Of a stretch of 64,000 nucleotides of DNA, positions 43,307-51,665 are shown piece after piece (position 1 is the first letter of the stretch; the number at the start of each line of letters is the position of its first letter). Origin of the DNA: Streptomyces sp. V4I2 (GTDB lineage Bacteria; Actinomycetota; Actinomycetes; Streptomycetales; Streptomycetaceae); contig NZ_JAUSZM010000003.1 in the NCBI RefSeq assembly GCF_030817655.1, positions 2,356,001 through 2,420,000 on the forward strand. Direction: 5' to 3'. Below the pieces are notes generated by a model. The model was not told where the DNA came from, searched no databases, and saw nothing but the letters and a program-made list of their open reading frames with translations. A program made the position numbers and the translations under genes.

Positions 43307-44020
43307 ATGACCACGAAGGACCCACGGGCGCACCCGCTGGCCCGTCTCGCCGGCCTCGTCGCCGACGAGACCCGGGCCGCCTGTCTGCTCGCGCTGCTCG
43401 ACGGGCGGGCCTGGACCGCCGGTGAGCTGGCGCGGCACGCGGGCGTCGCCGCGTCGACCCTGAGCGAACACCTGGGCAAGCTCGTCGCGGGCGGGCTGCT
43501 CACCGAGGAACGTCAGGGGCGGCACCGGTACGTACGGCTGGCCGACGCGCGGGTCGCCCAGCTGGTGGAGGACCTCGCCGCACAGGTCGCTCCGGGCGGT
43601 GACGCCGTACGGCCCCGGAACCTGCGCGAGTCCACCGCCGGGTCGGCGATGGCCCGCGGCCGCACCTGCTACGACCACCTCGCGGGACGGCTCGGCATCG
43701 CGGTCACCGACGCCCTGACCGCACGCGAACTGCTCCGCCAGGACACCGGGTTCGCACTGACGGACGCGGGCGTCGGCTGGTTCGACGCCGCCGGGATCCG
43801 CCTCGACCGTTCGAGCCGTCGCCCGCTGGCCCGTGCCTGCCTCGACTGGACGGAACGCCGGCCTCATCTCGCGGGCGTGGCGGGTGCGGCGCTGTGCCGG
43901 CACGCCCTCGACGCGGGCTGGTGTGTGCGTATCGGGTCGGAGCGGGCGGTGAAGGTCACGGCGACCGGGGAGAGGATTCTGTCGGAGCTGCTGGGGATCC
44001 CGGCGGGTGCGCTGCGCTGA
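43307..44020 (+). CDS. ArsR-like winged-helix regulator
   Basis: A 237-residue protein with an N-terminal ArsR-type winged helix (LARLAGLVADETRAACLLALLDGRAWTAGELARHAGVAASTLSEHLGKLVAGGLL) and a C-terminal ~140-residue domain with Cys residues (CYDHLAGRLG, ACLDWTERRPHL, GAALCRHALDAGWC) of the type found in Streptomyces regulators of efflux or metal/thiol response. The effector is unknown. ATG at 43307 (MTTKDPRAH) is preferred to ATG at 43295. It lies 46 bases after the TetR gene; co-transcription is possible. Confidence 0.85.
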   Translation: MTTKDPRAHPLARLAGLVADETRAACLLALLDGRAWTAGELARHAGVAASTLSEHLGKLVAGGLLTEERQGRHRYVRLADARVAQLVEDLAAQVAPGGDAVRPRNLRESTAGSAMARGRTCYDHLAGRLGIAVTDALTARELLRQDTGFALTDAGVGWFDAAGIRLDRSSRRPLARACLDWTERRPHLAGVAGAALCRHALDAGWCVRIGSERAVKVTATGERILSELLGIPAGALR

Positions 44021-44074
44021 GCTTGGGCGGGCGGATACGGGTGGGGGGTTCGGTGATGTGCCGGGTGCGAGTGC

Positions 44075-44114
44075 GTGGGTGGCTGGTCGCGCAGTTCCCC
44101 GCGCCCCTGGGGGT
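44075..44114. repeat. interspersed Streptomyces short repeat, copy 2 (inverted)
   Basis: GTGGGTGGCTGGTCGCGCAG followed by TTCCCCGCGCCCCTGGGGGT is the reverse complement of the element at 29067-29103 with few changes. It lies in the 218-base intergenic region before the DMT transporter gene. Confidence 0.8.
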
Positions 44115-44238
44115 TGCAGCGGACGCCACCGCGACAGGCGCCGAACTCATACCCAGCGGCACACTGCGCCGATCGGCCCCAGCCTCTGCGTCCGAAATCC
44201 GCGAGACCTTGCCCCACTCCCCTCCTAGTCTCTGGAGC

Positions 44239-45198
44239 ATGATGAACGCCTTCCCTGCCCGCCCCGTCCGTCGCGCAGAGCTGCTCGCCGCCGGCGCCGC
44301 CACCGTCACCGTGGTGTTGTGGGCCTCCGCGTTCGTGTCGATCCGCAGTGCGGGGGCCGAGTACTCGCCGGGTGCCCTGGCGCTCGGGCGGTTGCTCGCG
44401 GGGGCGCTGACGCTGGGGGTGATCTGTCTCGTACGGCGGGAGGGGCTGCCGCCACGCTCGGCGTGGCGGGGGATCGCGATATCCGGGGTGTTGTGGTTCG
44501 GGTTCTACATGGTGGCCCTGAACTGGGGCGAGCAGCAGGTGGACGCCGGTACGGCGGCCCTGGTCGTGAACATCGGGCCGATCCTGATCGCCCTGCTCGG
44601 CGCGCGGTTTCTGGGCGACGCCATGCCGCCTCGGCTGCTGGCGGGGATGGCGGTGTCGTTCGCGGGCGCGGTCACGGTCGGGCTGTCGATGTCGGGCGGC
44701 GGCGGGTCGTCGTTGCTCGGTGTGGTGCTGTGCCTGCTCGCCGCGGTCGGCTACGCGGCCGGTGTCGTGGCGCAGAAGCCCGCCCTCGGCCGGGCGAGCG
44801 TGTTGCAGGTGACGACGTTCGGGTGCCTGGTCGGGGCCGTGGTGTGTCTGCCGTTCGCCGGTCAGCTCGTCGAGGAGGCCGCCGACGCGCCGGTCTCGGC
44901 GACCCTCAACATGGTCTACCTGGGCGTGTTCCCGACCGCGCTGGCCTTCACGACGTGGGCGTACGCCCTGTCCCGTACGACCGCGAGCCGCATGGGCGCG
45001 ACCACGTACGCCGTGCCCGCCCTGGTCGTCCTGATGTCGTGGGTGGCGCTCGGCGAGGTGCCGGGGCTGCTCACGCTGGCGGGCGGCCTGCTGTGCCTGG
45101 CCGGGGTCGCGGTGTCGCGCTCGCGCACGCGGAAGGCCGCGGCTCCGGGAGCGGTTCCGGAGCCGCGGCCCGAGAAGGCGGCGGGGCCGTCAGCGTGA
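44239..45198 (+). CDS. EamA/DMT family exporter
   Basis: A 319-residue transporter with ten hydrophobic segments in two EamA repeats: VTVVLWASAFVSIRSAG ... WGEQQVDAGTAALVVNIGPI and LLGVVLCLLAAVGYAAGVVAQK ... TASRMGATTYAVPALVVLMSWV. Members export amino acids, metabolites or drugs; the substrate is unknown. The ATG at 44239 has TCTGGAG upstream. The last ~25 codons contain a strong hairpin, and the gene overlaps the convergent MFS gene by nine bases. Confidence 0.9.
   Translation: MMNAFPARPVRRAELLAAGAATVTVVLWASAFVSIRSAGAEYSPGALALGRLLAGALTLGVICLVRREGLPPRSAWRGIAISGVLWFGFYMVALNWGEQQVDAGTAALVVNIGPILIALLGARFLGDAMPPRLLAGMAVSFAGAVTVGLSMSGGGGSSLLGVVLCLLAAVGYAAGVVAQKPALGRASVLQVTTFGCLVGAVVCLPFAGQLVEEAADAPVSATLNMVYLGVFPTALAFTTWAYALSRTTASRMGATTYAVPALVVLMSWVALGEVPGLLTLAGGLLCLAGVAVSRSRTRKAAAPGAVPEPRPEKAAGPSA
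45135..45170. terminator. hairpin inside the 3' end of the DMT gene
   Basis: A perfect 14-bp inverted repeat, GGCCGCGGCTCCGG at 45135-45148 and its complement at 45157-45170, with an eight-base loop. It lies inside the last codons of the DMT gene and just past the stop of the convergent MFS gene (45190), so it could end transcription from both sides. Confidence 0.6.
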
Positions 45199-46512
45199 AC
45201 GGGCCCGGTCCGCGAGGACCTTGATGGAGAACAGCGCGATGACCGCGAGCCCGATGATGTAGCCGGACACCGCCATCGAGGTACCCGTGGCCTCCAGGAG
45301 CAGCACCATCAGGAAGGGCGCGAGCCCGCCGCCGAACACCGCCGCGATCTGGTAGCCGAGGGAGGCGCCCGTGTAGCGCATCTCGGCGGTGAACAGCTCG
45401 GCGAACAGGGCGGCCTGGGGGCCGTACATGATGCTGAGGAAGCAGCTGGCGACGAAGGTGCCGACCGCGAGCCACAGCAGCGAGCCGGTGTCGACCAGCA
45501 GGAACATCGGTACGGCCCACAGCCCGATGCCGGCCGCGCCGAACGCGTAGATCCGGATGCGGCCGACGCGGTCGGAGAGCGCCGCGGAGGCGGGGATCAG
45601 CACCAGCTGGGTGAGGCTGACGCAGAGCGAGACGGTGAGCACCGCGCCGCGCTTCATGTCGAGTTCGCGGGTCGTGTAGTCGAGGACGCCGGTGATGATG
45701 ATGTAGAACGTCGCGGTGTTCACGGCGAAGGAGCCACCGGCCAGGAGCACCGTGCCGAGGTGGCCGCGCAGGATCGTGCGCAGCGGGGAGTTCCGCTCGG
45801 CCTTCTCCTTCTGCGTCAACGCCTTCTCGGCCTCCCGGAACGCGGGAGTCTCCTCGACCTTGGTGTGGATGTACCAGGCCAGGACGAGCACGAACAGGCC
45901 GATGAGGAACGGCACCCGCCAGGCCCACGCGGCGAACTCGCTGTCCGTGGTGAACGCGCCGGCCAGCAGGAAGACCGAGTTGGCCGTCACCACGCCGATG
46001 GGGACGCCGAGCTGGACGACGCTGCCGTAGACACCGCGCTTGCCCTCGGGGGCGTACTCGGTGGCCAGCAGCATGGCGCCGCCCCACTGCGCGCCGACCG
46101 CGACGCCCTGGAGGACGCGCAGGGCGACCAGCAGGATCGGGGCGGCGACGCCGATGGTGTCGTACGTGGGGAGCAGGCCGATGCCGGTGGTGGCGAGGCC
46201 CATGAGCGTGAGGGCGAGGACCAGCATCGGCTTGCGGCCGCGCTTGTCGCCGAGGTGGCCGGCGACGATGCCGCCGAGCGGGCGGGCGAGGAAGCCGACC
46301 GCGAAGGTGGCGAAGGAGGCGAGGACTCCGGCGCTGGAGCTGCCCGCCGGGAAGTACAGGTCTCCGAGGACGAGGGCGGCGGCTATGCCGAAGACGAAGT
46401 AGTCGTACCACTCGACGGCGGAGGCGAGCGCCGCCGCGGTGGCCACGCGGCGGTGGCCGGCCTTGGGGAGGGCCGTGGTGGGGAGGGGGTGAGCGGGTGG
46501 TGCGGTGTCCAT
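45190..46512 (-). CDS. MFS transporter, metabolite:H+ symporter family
   Basis: A 440-residue MFS protein with 12 membrane segments. AAALASAVEWYDYFVFGIAAAL, GHLGDKRGRKPMLVLAL, AVGAQWGGAMLLATEYAPEGKRG and SDRVGRIRIYAFGA place it in the MHS group (ProP/KgtP/ShiA relatives), which takes up organic acids, betaines or related solutes. The ATG at 46512 has GGAG 12 bases upstream. Its promoter region contains a palindrome similar to those at 23.5 and 29.0 kb, so it may belong to the same TetR regulon. Confidence 0.9.
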   Translation of the reverse strand: MDTAPPAHPLPTTALPKAGHRRVATAAALASAVEWYDYFVFGIAAALVLGDLYFPAGSSSAGVLASFATFAVGFLARPLGGIVAGHLGDKRGRKPMLVLALTLMGLATTGIGLLPTYDTIGVAAPILLVALRVLQGVAVGAQWGGAMLLATEYAPEGKRGVYGSVVQLGVPIGVVTANSVFLLAGAFTTDSEFAAWAWRVPFLIGLFVLVLAWYIHTKVEETPAFREAEKALTQKEKAERNSPLRTILRGHLGTVLLAGGSFAVNTATFYIIITGVLDYTTRELDMKRGAVLTVSLCVSLTQLVLIPASAALSDRVGRIRIYAFGAAGIGLWAVPMFLLVDTGSLLWLAVGTFVASCFLSIMYGPQAALFAELFTAEMRYTGASLGYQIAAVFGGGLAPFLMVLLLEATGTSMAVSGYIIGLAVIALFSIKVLADRARSR

Positions 46513-46543
46513 GTGTGCACACTCCGGTGGGTGCGGTGGGGAC

Positions 46544-46573
46544 GTTCCCGGGAACATACTGACCGGACGGTAT
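46544..46573. promoter_or_regulatory. palindromes upstream of the MFS gene
   Basis: GTTCCCGGGAAC at 46544-46555 is a perfect 12-base palindrome. Next to it, ATACTGACCGGACGGTAT at 46556-46573 differs by two bases from the palindrome ATACCGACCGGTCGGTAT seen at the acyl-CoA locus. The pair lies 32-61 bases before the ATG at 46512. Confidence 0.6.
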
Positions 46574-46638
46574 GGGGTCAACGGGTGTGCACGAAGGTTG
46601 CCCGGAGCACCCGAGGGGCCCCGGGCGACCCACAGGCC

Positions 46639-47235
46639 TCAGAACACGACCAGCGCCCTGCCGCCCTTGCCCGCCAGCATGTTCTCGAACGCGCCGGGAT
46701 GCCTTCCAGGCCGATCCGTTCGGTCACCAGCGCGCCCAGGTCCAGGCGGCCCGCCCGGACGTGTCCGGCGAGCACCGGCAGGTCCCGGGCCGGGTCGGAG
46801 TTGCCGTAGACGCAGCCCGCGAGGGTCCGGCCCCAGTGGAAGAGCTCCAGGGCGTTGAAGGTGACCTGCTGGTCCCTTGCCGCCGATGCCGACGACCGTC
46901 GTACGGCCGCCGCGGCGGGTGGAGTCCCAGGCCGTGCGGATCGTGGCCACGCGGCCGACGCACTCGACGGCCACGTCGACGCCCTGCCTGCCGGTGAGGG
47001 CGCGGATCCCGCGGGCGGTGGTGTCGGAGGCGACGAGGTAGTCGGTGGCGCCGGCGCCCCGCGCCAGTTCTTCCTTCGCAGTTCGCCGGCACCACCGTCT
47101 CCTCGGCGAAGGCGGCGACGTTCAGGCCGGGGTGGAGGTCGCTGCCGTCGGACGCGCGACGGGCGTACACCTCGGCGGCCCCGTTGAGGGCGTTGGCGCA
47201 CAGCCAGACCTCGCCGAGCGAACAGGCGTGGCAAC
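46639..47235 (-). pseudogene. decayed zinc-dependent alcohol dehydrogenase
   Basis: Fragments of one MDR-family alcohol dehydrogenase lie in three frames on the minus strand: LCANALNGAAEVYARRASDG and AAFAEETVVPANC (47060-47190), then ELARGAGATDYLVAS and VAVECVGRVATIRTAWD (46920-47080), then FNALELFHWGRTLAGCVYGN (46760-46870), and AFENMLAGKGGRALVVF with TGA at 46639. The N-terminal catalytic-zinc region is missing, about 100 residues including the first half of the Rossmann fold are deleted after VPANC, and there are at least two single-base frameshifts (near 46710 and 46880). It cannot make an active enzyme. Confidence 0.85.
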
Positions 47236-47591
47236 TGCCGCAGGAAGGAACTCAGTTGAGGACGAGGCCGTCGCCAGGGGCAGCACGGGGCACATTCACC
47301 CGATCGGGTAGCGCCCGGTTGGATCAGCTGGCGGCGCCTCGACCGTTCGGGCTGGTGTCGTTGCCGCGACCCGCAAGACCGGATACGGCGTCAGCGTGCG
47401 GGGCCCCTGCTCCGCCAGAGGATGGTTCAGGGCCTCTCCGCCGCCCCTGGCCGTAGCCACTATCGCGGGCCGTGAGGGAACCTGCCGGTCCGGGACTGGA
47501 CCACGGACACGATCCGTGTCGCCGCCCAGGCTCGAAAGCGGGGGACCAGTGCGCCCAAGACCGTTCGGGGCGTGCCGGTATGCAGGCCTGA
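47236..47591. other. non-coding remnant region between decayed genes
   Basis: About 350 bases without a gene I can support. Base composition is a little less GC-rich and third-position bias is absent. A short direct repeat, GTTGATGCGGCC, occurs twice at about 47614-47638 next to it. The stretch lies exactly where the end of the aldehyde dehydrogenase gene and the start of the alcohol dehydrogenase gene should be, so it looks like the scar of a deletion or of a lost insertion. Confidence 0.5.
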
Positions 47592-48887
47592 CTACGCGTA
47601 CCGCCCAGGAACGGTTGATGCGGCCGCCGTTGATGCGGCCATTTGGTAAGTGGCGGGCGTCCGACCAGGCCTCGGCGCCCGCCAAACCCCGCCCGCGAGG
47701 CCGTAGACCGTGCCGTTGGCGATGCGCAGGGCGTCCTCCTCGTCCTCGTAGCGGAGGATGGACAGGACCGGGCCGAAGATCTCCTCCTGCGCGATGGTCA
47801 TGTCGGAGGTGACGTCGGCGAAGACGGTCGGGCTGACGAAGTACCCCTGTTCGCGCGGGGATTCGGGACCGCCCGCGACCAGCCGCGCGCCCTCCGCCAC
47901 ACCCTTGTCGATGTAATTCCGCACGCGTTCCCGCTGCTTGGCGTTGACGACCGGGCCGATGCGGTCGCCGTACTTCGCGGCGGCCGCGGCGGCCAGCTCG
48001 ACCGCCTCGTCGTACCGCTCCCGGTGCACCAGCATCCGCGTCCAGGCGCTGCACGTCTGGCCGGAGTTGGACATGACGTTGGCGACGCCGACGTTGACCG
48101 CCCTGGCCAGGTCGGCGCTCGGGAGGATGACGTTGGCGGACTTGCCGCCCAGTTCGAGGGCGACCTTCTTCACGGCGGCGCTCGCCGTCGCGCCGATCTG
48201 CCTGCCGACGGCGGTGGAGCCGGTGAAGGAGACCAGGTCGACGCCCGGATGCTCGGCGAGGGCCTGTCCGGCGACCGGGCCGAGGCCGGTGACCAGGTTG
48301 AAGACACCCGCCGGCACGCCGGCCTCATGGACCGCCTCGGCGAAGAGCTGGGCGACGAGCGGGGTGTCCTCTGCGGGCTTCACGACCACCGTGCAGCCCG
48401 CCGCCAGCGCCGGGGCGACCTTGGCGACGATCTGGTGCAGGGGGTAGTTCCACGGCGTGATCGCGCCGATCACGCCGACGGGCTCGTGGAAGACGGTCGA
48501 GTTGCCGACCTTCTCCTCGAAGGCGTACGTCGCCGCCAGCTCGGCGTAGGAACCGGCGACGGCGATCGGTACGGCCGCGTGGACGGCCTGGGAGAACTTC
48601 AGGGGCGAGCCGAGTTCGGCGGTGACCGTCTCGGCGATCTCGTCCTTGCGGGCCGCGAGGACGTCCCGGAGGGCGGCCAGGCGCGCTGCCCGCTCGGCGG
48701 GGCCGGTCGCGGCCCAGGCCGGGAGGGCGGCGCGGGCGGCCCGTACGGCGGCGTCGACGTCCACGGCGGTCCCCGCCGGGACCCGTGCCGACGACCCGCT
48801 CGTCGACCGGGTTCACGACCTCGATCACGTCCGGGCCGGCGGCGGGGCGCCACTCGCCGTCGATGTACATGCCGTCGTGTGCCTTCA
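47592..48887 (-). pseudogene. decayed aldehyde dehydrogenase
   Basis: An NAD(P)-dependent aldehyde dehydrogenase gene with two defects. The ATG at 48887 (MKAHDGMYIDGEWRPAAG, with GGGAGGA upstream) is separated from the main frame by one extra G in the GGG near 48783; repair would give [20 protein letters not shown]. The main part keeps [14 protein letters not shown], catalytic Glu in [10 protein letters not shown] and catalytic Cys in [12 protein letters not shown]. After [35 protein letters not shown] the sequence no longer matches the family, and a stop follows at 47592; about 70-80 C-terminal residues are lost. The promoter palindrome is intact. Confidence 0.85.
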
Positions 48888-48926
48888 TCGTGCGTCCTCC
48901 CGGGCGGGCTGCGTCGTCCGCCCCAT

Positions 48927-48945
48927 AAACTAGCGGCGTTAGTTT
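48927..48945. promoter_or_regulatory. candidate TetR operator upstream of the aldehyde dehydrogenase
   Basis: AAACTAGCGGCGTTAGTTT is a 9-1-9 palindrome with one mismatch, 40 bases before the ATG at 48887. It matches the reverse complement of the site at 42574-42592 (AAACTAGCAGTGCTAATTT) at 15 of 19 positions. Confidence 0.65.
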
Positions 48946-49101
48946 TCTGGCCCCAGACGTCTCCGGGGACCAACCGGGCACCCAGACATCACAAGCCGCC
49001 CCGCACCCGCTCGCCCACCCTCGCCACGACCTCCCGCCCGAAACCCTTCTCGTACGCCCACCGGATCCTCTCGGTCTTCCCCCCGTCCCCCGCCGCCCGC
49101 C

Positions 49102-50439
49102 TCACTCCTCCAGATCGGGCAGCCGCGCCGGGGCCGGGGAAATGCGCTCGCCGTGCTGGTCGAAGACGAACAGGTGGGCGATGTCGACGAGGAGGGGGAC
49201 GTGCATGCCCCGGCGGAGGTCGATGTCGGGAGTGGTGCGCACGACGAGGTCGCCGGGGAGGCGGCCGTCGGCCGGGGCGGGTTCGGGGGCGGGGTCCGTC
49301 GGGTCGTCCAGGACCACCACCGGGCCGGCGCGCAGGGCGCCCGCCCGCTCCCGGAAGCGGTTCAGGACCGTGCCCTCGCGGCGGCGGCGCCGGTCCGTGG
49401 GGGCGGTGGGGCGTGGGGCCTCCAGCTCCGGTACGAGGGCGGGGCGGGAGCCGGTGTTGAAGTGGACGAGGACCTCGTGGCCCTGGAACTCCACGTGTTC
49501 CACGAGGCCGCTGATCGCCACCTCGCCGGGGCGGGCGTCGGCCGGTTTGGCGAGGCGGACGGCCTCCGAGCGCAGGCCGACGATGACCTCGCGGCCCTGC
49601 TGGACGCGGAGCAACTGGTGGTCCAGGCAGAGGGGTTCGGGCAGCCGCAGGTACTGCTTGCCGAGGCTGATGGTCATCGCGCCGTCCAGCGGGGCGCGGA
49701 CCAGGCCGCGCAGCAGGTTGATCCGCGGGGTGCCGATGAAGGCGGCGACGAAGACGTTGCGCGGCAGGGCGTACACCGAGCGCGGGGTGCCTACCTGCTG
49801 GAGGACGCCGCCGCGCATGACGGCCACCCGGTCGCCGAGCGACATGGCCTCGGCCTGGTCGTGGGTGACGTAGACCGTGGTGACGCCCAACTGGCGGGTG
49901 AGGGCGGCTATTTCGGCCCGCAGGTGGTTGCGGAGCTTCGCGTCCAGGTTGGACAGCGGTTCGTCCATCAGGAAGGCGGAGGGGTGGCGGGCGATCGCCC
50001 GGCCCATGGCGACGCGCTGGCGTTCGCCGCCGGAGAGCTGGCCGGGGAGGCGGTCGAGGAGGTCCTCGATGCCCAGCATGCGGGCGGTGGCGTCCACCCG
50101 CGGGCTCGGGTCCTCGCCGGGTGCCTCGATGCGCAGCGGGAAGCCGATGTTGCCGCGGCTCGTCATGTTCGGGTAGAGGGCGAAGTTCTGGAACACCATC
50201 GCCATGCGCCGGTCGGCGGGGAGCAGGTCGTTGGCGTACTCGCCGTCGAGCAGCAGTTGCCCCTCGGTGATCTCCTCCAGGCCGGCGATCATTCTGAGCA
50301 CCGTGGACTTGCCGCAGCCCGAGGGGCCGAGCAGCACGAGGAACTCGCCGGGCGCGATGTCCAGCGACAGCCGGTCCACCACGCGGACGCCTCGCGTGTA
50401 GGTCTTGCTCACGTCGTGCAGAGAGATGGCGCGTGTCAT
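49102..50439 (-). CDS. sugar-type ABC transporter ATP-binding protein (UgpC/MsmX-like)
   Basis: A 445-residue ABC ATPase with LLGPSGCGKST (Walker A, residues ~38-48), the Q-loop MVFQNFALYPNM, signature LSGGERQRVAMGRAIAR, Walker B FLMDEPLSNLD and H-loop VYVTHD. The C-terminal ~200 residues hold the TOBE/regulatory domain of carbohydrate importers (IVGLRSEAVRLAKP) and are longer than usual because of an Arg/Pro-rich insert near residues 345-365. No cognate permease or binding protein is nearby; such ATPases often serve several sugar importers. Its ATG overlaps the stop of the sortase gene. Confidence 0.9.
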   Translation of the reverse strand: MTRAISLHDVSKTYTRGVRVVDRLSLDIAPGEFLVLLGPSGCGKSTVLRMIAGLEEITEGQLLLDGEYANDLLPADRRMAMVFQNFALYPNMTSRGNIGFPLRIEAPGEDPSPRVDATARMLGIEDLLDRLPGQLSGGERQRVAMGRAIARHPSAFLMDEPLSNLDAKLRNHLRAEIAALTRQLGVTTVYVTHDQAEAMSLGDRVAVMRGGVLQQVGTPRSVYALPRNVFVAAFIGTPRINLLRGLVRAPLDGAMTISLGKQYLRLPEPLCLDHQLLRVQQGREVIVGLRSEAVRLAKPADARPGEVAISGLVEHVEFQGHEVLVHFNTGSRPALVPELEAPRPTAPTDRRRRREGTVLNRFRERAGALRAGPVVVLDDPTDPAPEPAPADGRLPGDLVVRTTPDIDLRRGMHVPLLVDIAHLFVFDQHGERISPAPARLPDLEE

Positions 50440-51665
50440 GGCAGTGCCCCCGGGGGCTCACTTGGGCGCTGGTGCTCCGCGGTCGGATGTCCCGTGCGGG
50501 TCGTACGGGCTTGTGAGTCACGGAAGTTAACGGACCATGCCCGGCCGGGGGAAGAGAAGGGGCCGGATCGGGCGCTCCCGTCCAGTCGGTGAGAAAGCGG
50601 ACGGCCGGATTCAGGAGTGCGGGCGGCCCTGCCGGGTTCGCGGACCTGGGTGAGGTGGGCGAAGACGACGACGTTGCCCGAGTAGCCGGTCCTGCGTTCG
50701 TAGGTGCCACCGCAGGTGATCAGCCGGAGCTCGGGGCGGCCCCGGGCGCCGCACACCTCCCGGTCGGGGAAGTCCTTCTTCTCGTACTTCTTGATGGCGT
50801 CGACGGTGTAGACGGCGGTCCGTCCGTCGGCGCGCCTGATCTCGACGGTGCGGCCGGGATTCAGTTCGGCGAGGCCCGCGAAGACGGCGGGGCCGGTGTC
50901 GGTGTCGAGGTGGCCGACGGCGACGGCGATCCCCTGCTCGCCGGGCGTCGGTCCGCCGTCGTACCAGCCCACCAGGTTCGGACGGTCGTCCGGCGGTGCG
51001 GGCAGGCGCCGCTCGCGGTCGAGGCGGAGGGCCATGACCGGGGCGTCGACGCTCAGGTACGGGATGACCAGCCGGGTCGCGCGGGAGCGGGGCAGGGAGC
51101 GCTGCGGCGACGGTGCCGGGGGGCGGCGGACGGACTTGGGCCGTGGTGCCGGCCGGCGGGGCTGCGCCGCCCGCGCGTCGGCCCGCGCCCCGGGCGGCCG
51201 CGATTTCGGCCTGCTCGCAGCGCTGCCCGCCCTGGGCGGCTCGTGCCGGGCACGGCCGGTGGCGGCCCCGGGTGGTGCGGACTTCGCCGCCGCGGCCCCG
51301 GGCCGCGGCGGCTTCGCCCGGGCCGCGTCGACGGCCGGTCGCGGTCGCTGCGGCCTCGCCGTCCTGGCGTCGGCTCGGCCCTCGGGCGGCTCGCGGCGAG
51401 CGCCGGGCGCGCCGCCGGCGCCGAACGGCTCGGGGCGGCCCCCGTGCAGTCCGGTGCCGGTCGCGCGCCCCTGCTGTGACACCGCGGGCACTTCGGCGGG
51501 GGCGACCGGGGCAGCGGTGGCGGCCGCCCCGGCGGGCGCCTCGTCGACGTGCCGGGCCCACCAGACGCCGCCCACCACCAGGGAGACGGTCAGTACGGCC
51601 GTCCTCGCCAGGCGGTAGGCGCGCGCCCGGTACCAGGGCCTGCGGGTCCGTCTACGCGGCGCCAT
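50436..51665 (-). CDS. class F sortase
   Basis: A 409-residue protein: N-terminal membrane anchor (ARTAVLTVSLVVGGVWWA), a ~130-residue Ala/Pro/Arg-rich linker, then the sortase domain: ATRLVIPYLSVDAPVM, GWYDGGPTPGEQGIAVAVGHLDT with the catalytic His, LRLITCGGTYERRTG with the catalytic Cys, and NVVVFAHL. Class F sortases are common in actinobacteria and act on surface proteins. The frame continues ~70 residues past the usual C-terminal end with atypical codons and stops on the ATG of the ABC gene; this tail is probably not native. The ATG at 51665 overlaps the previous gene by 14 bases. Confidence 0.85.
   Translation of the reverse strand: MAPRRRTRRPWYRARAYRLARTAVLTVSLVVGGVWWARHVDEAPAGAAATAAPVAPAEVPAVSQQGRATGTGLHGGRPEPFGAGGAPGARREPPEGRADARTARPQRPRPAVDAARAKPPRPGAAAAKSAPPGAATGRARHEPPRAGSAASRPKSRPPGARADARAAQPRRPAPRPKSVRRPPAPSPQRSLPRSRATRLVIPYLSVDAPVMALRLDRERRLPAPPDDRPNLVGWYDGGPTPGEQGIAVAVGHLDTDTGPAVFAGLAELNPGRTVEIRRADGRTAVYTVDAIKKYEKKDFPDREVCGARGRPELRLITCGGTYERRTGYSGNVVVFAHLTQVREPGRAARTPESGRPLSHRLDGSARSGPFSSPGRAWSVNFRDSQARTTRTGHPTAEHQRPSEPPGALP

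Noticed and set aside
48989..49101. Possible end of a small protein (ERIRWAYEKGFGREV) on the minus strand after the ABC ATPase gene
   Set aside because: It is open only as a continuation of a shadow frame of the ATPase gene and has no start codon of its own.
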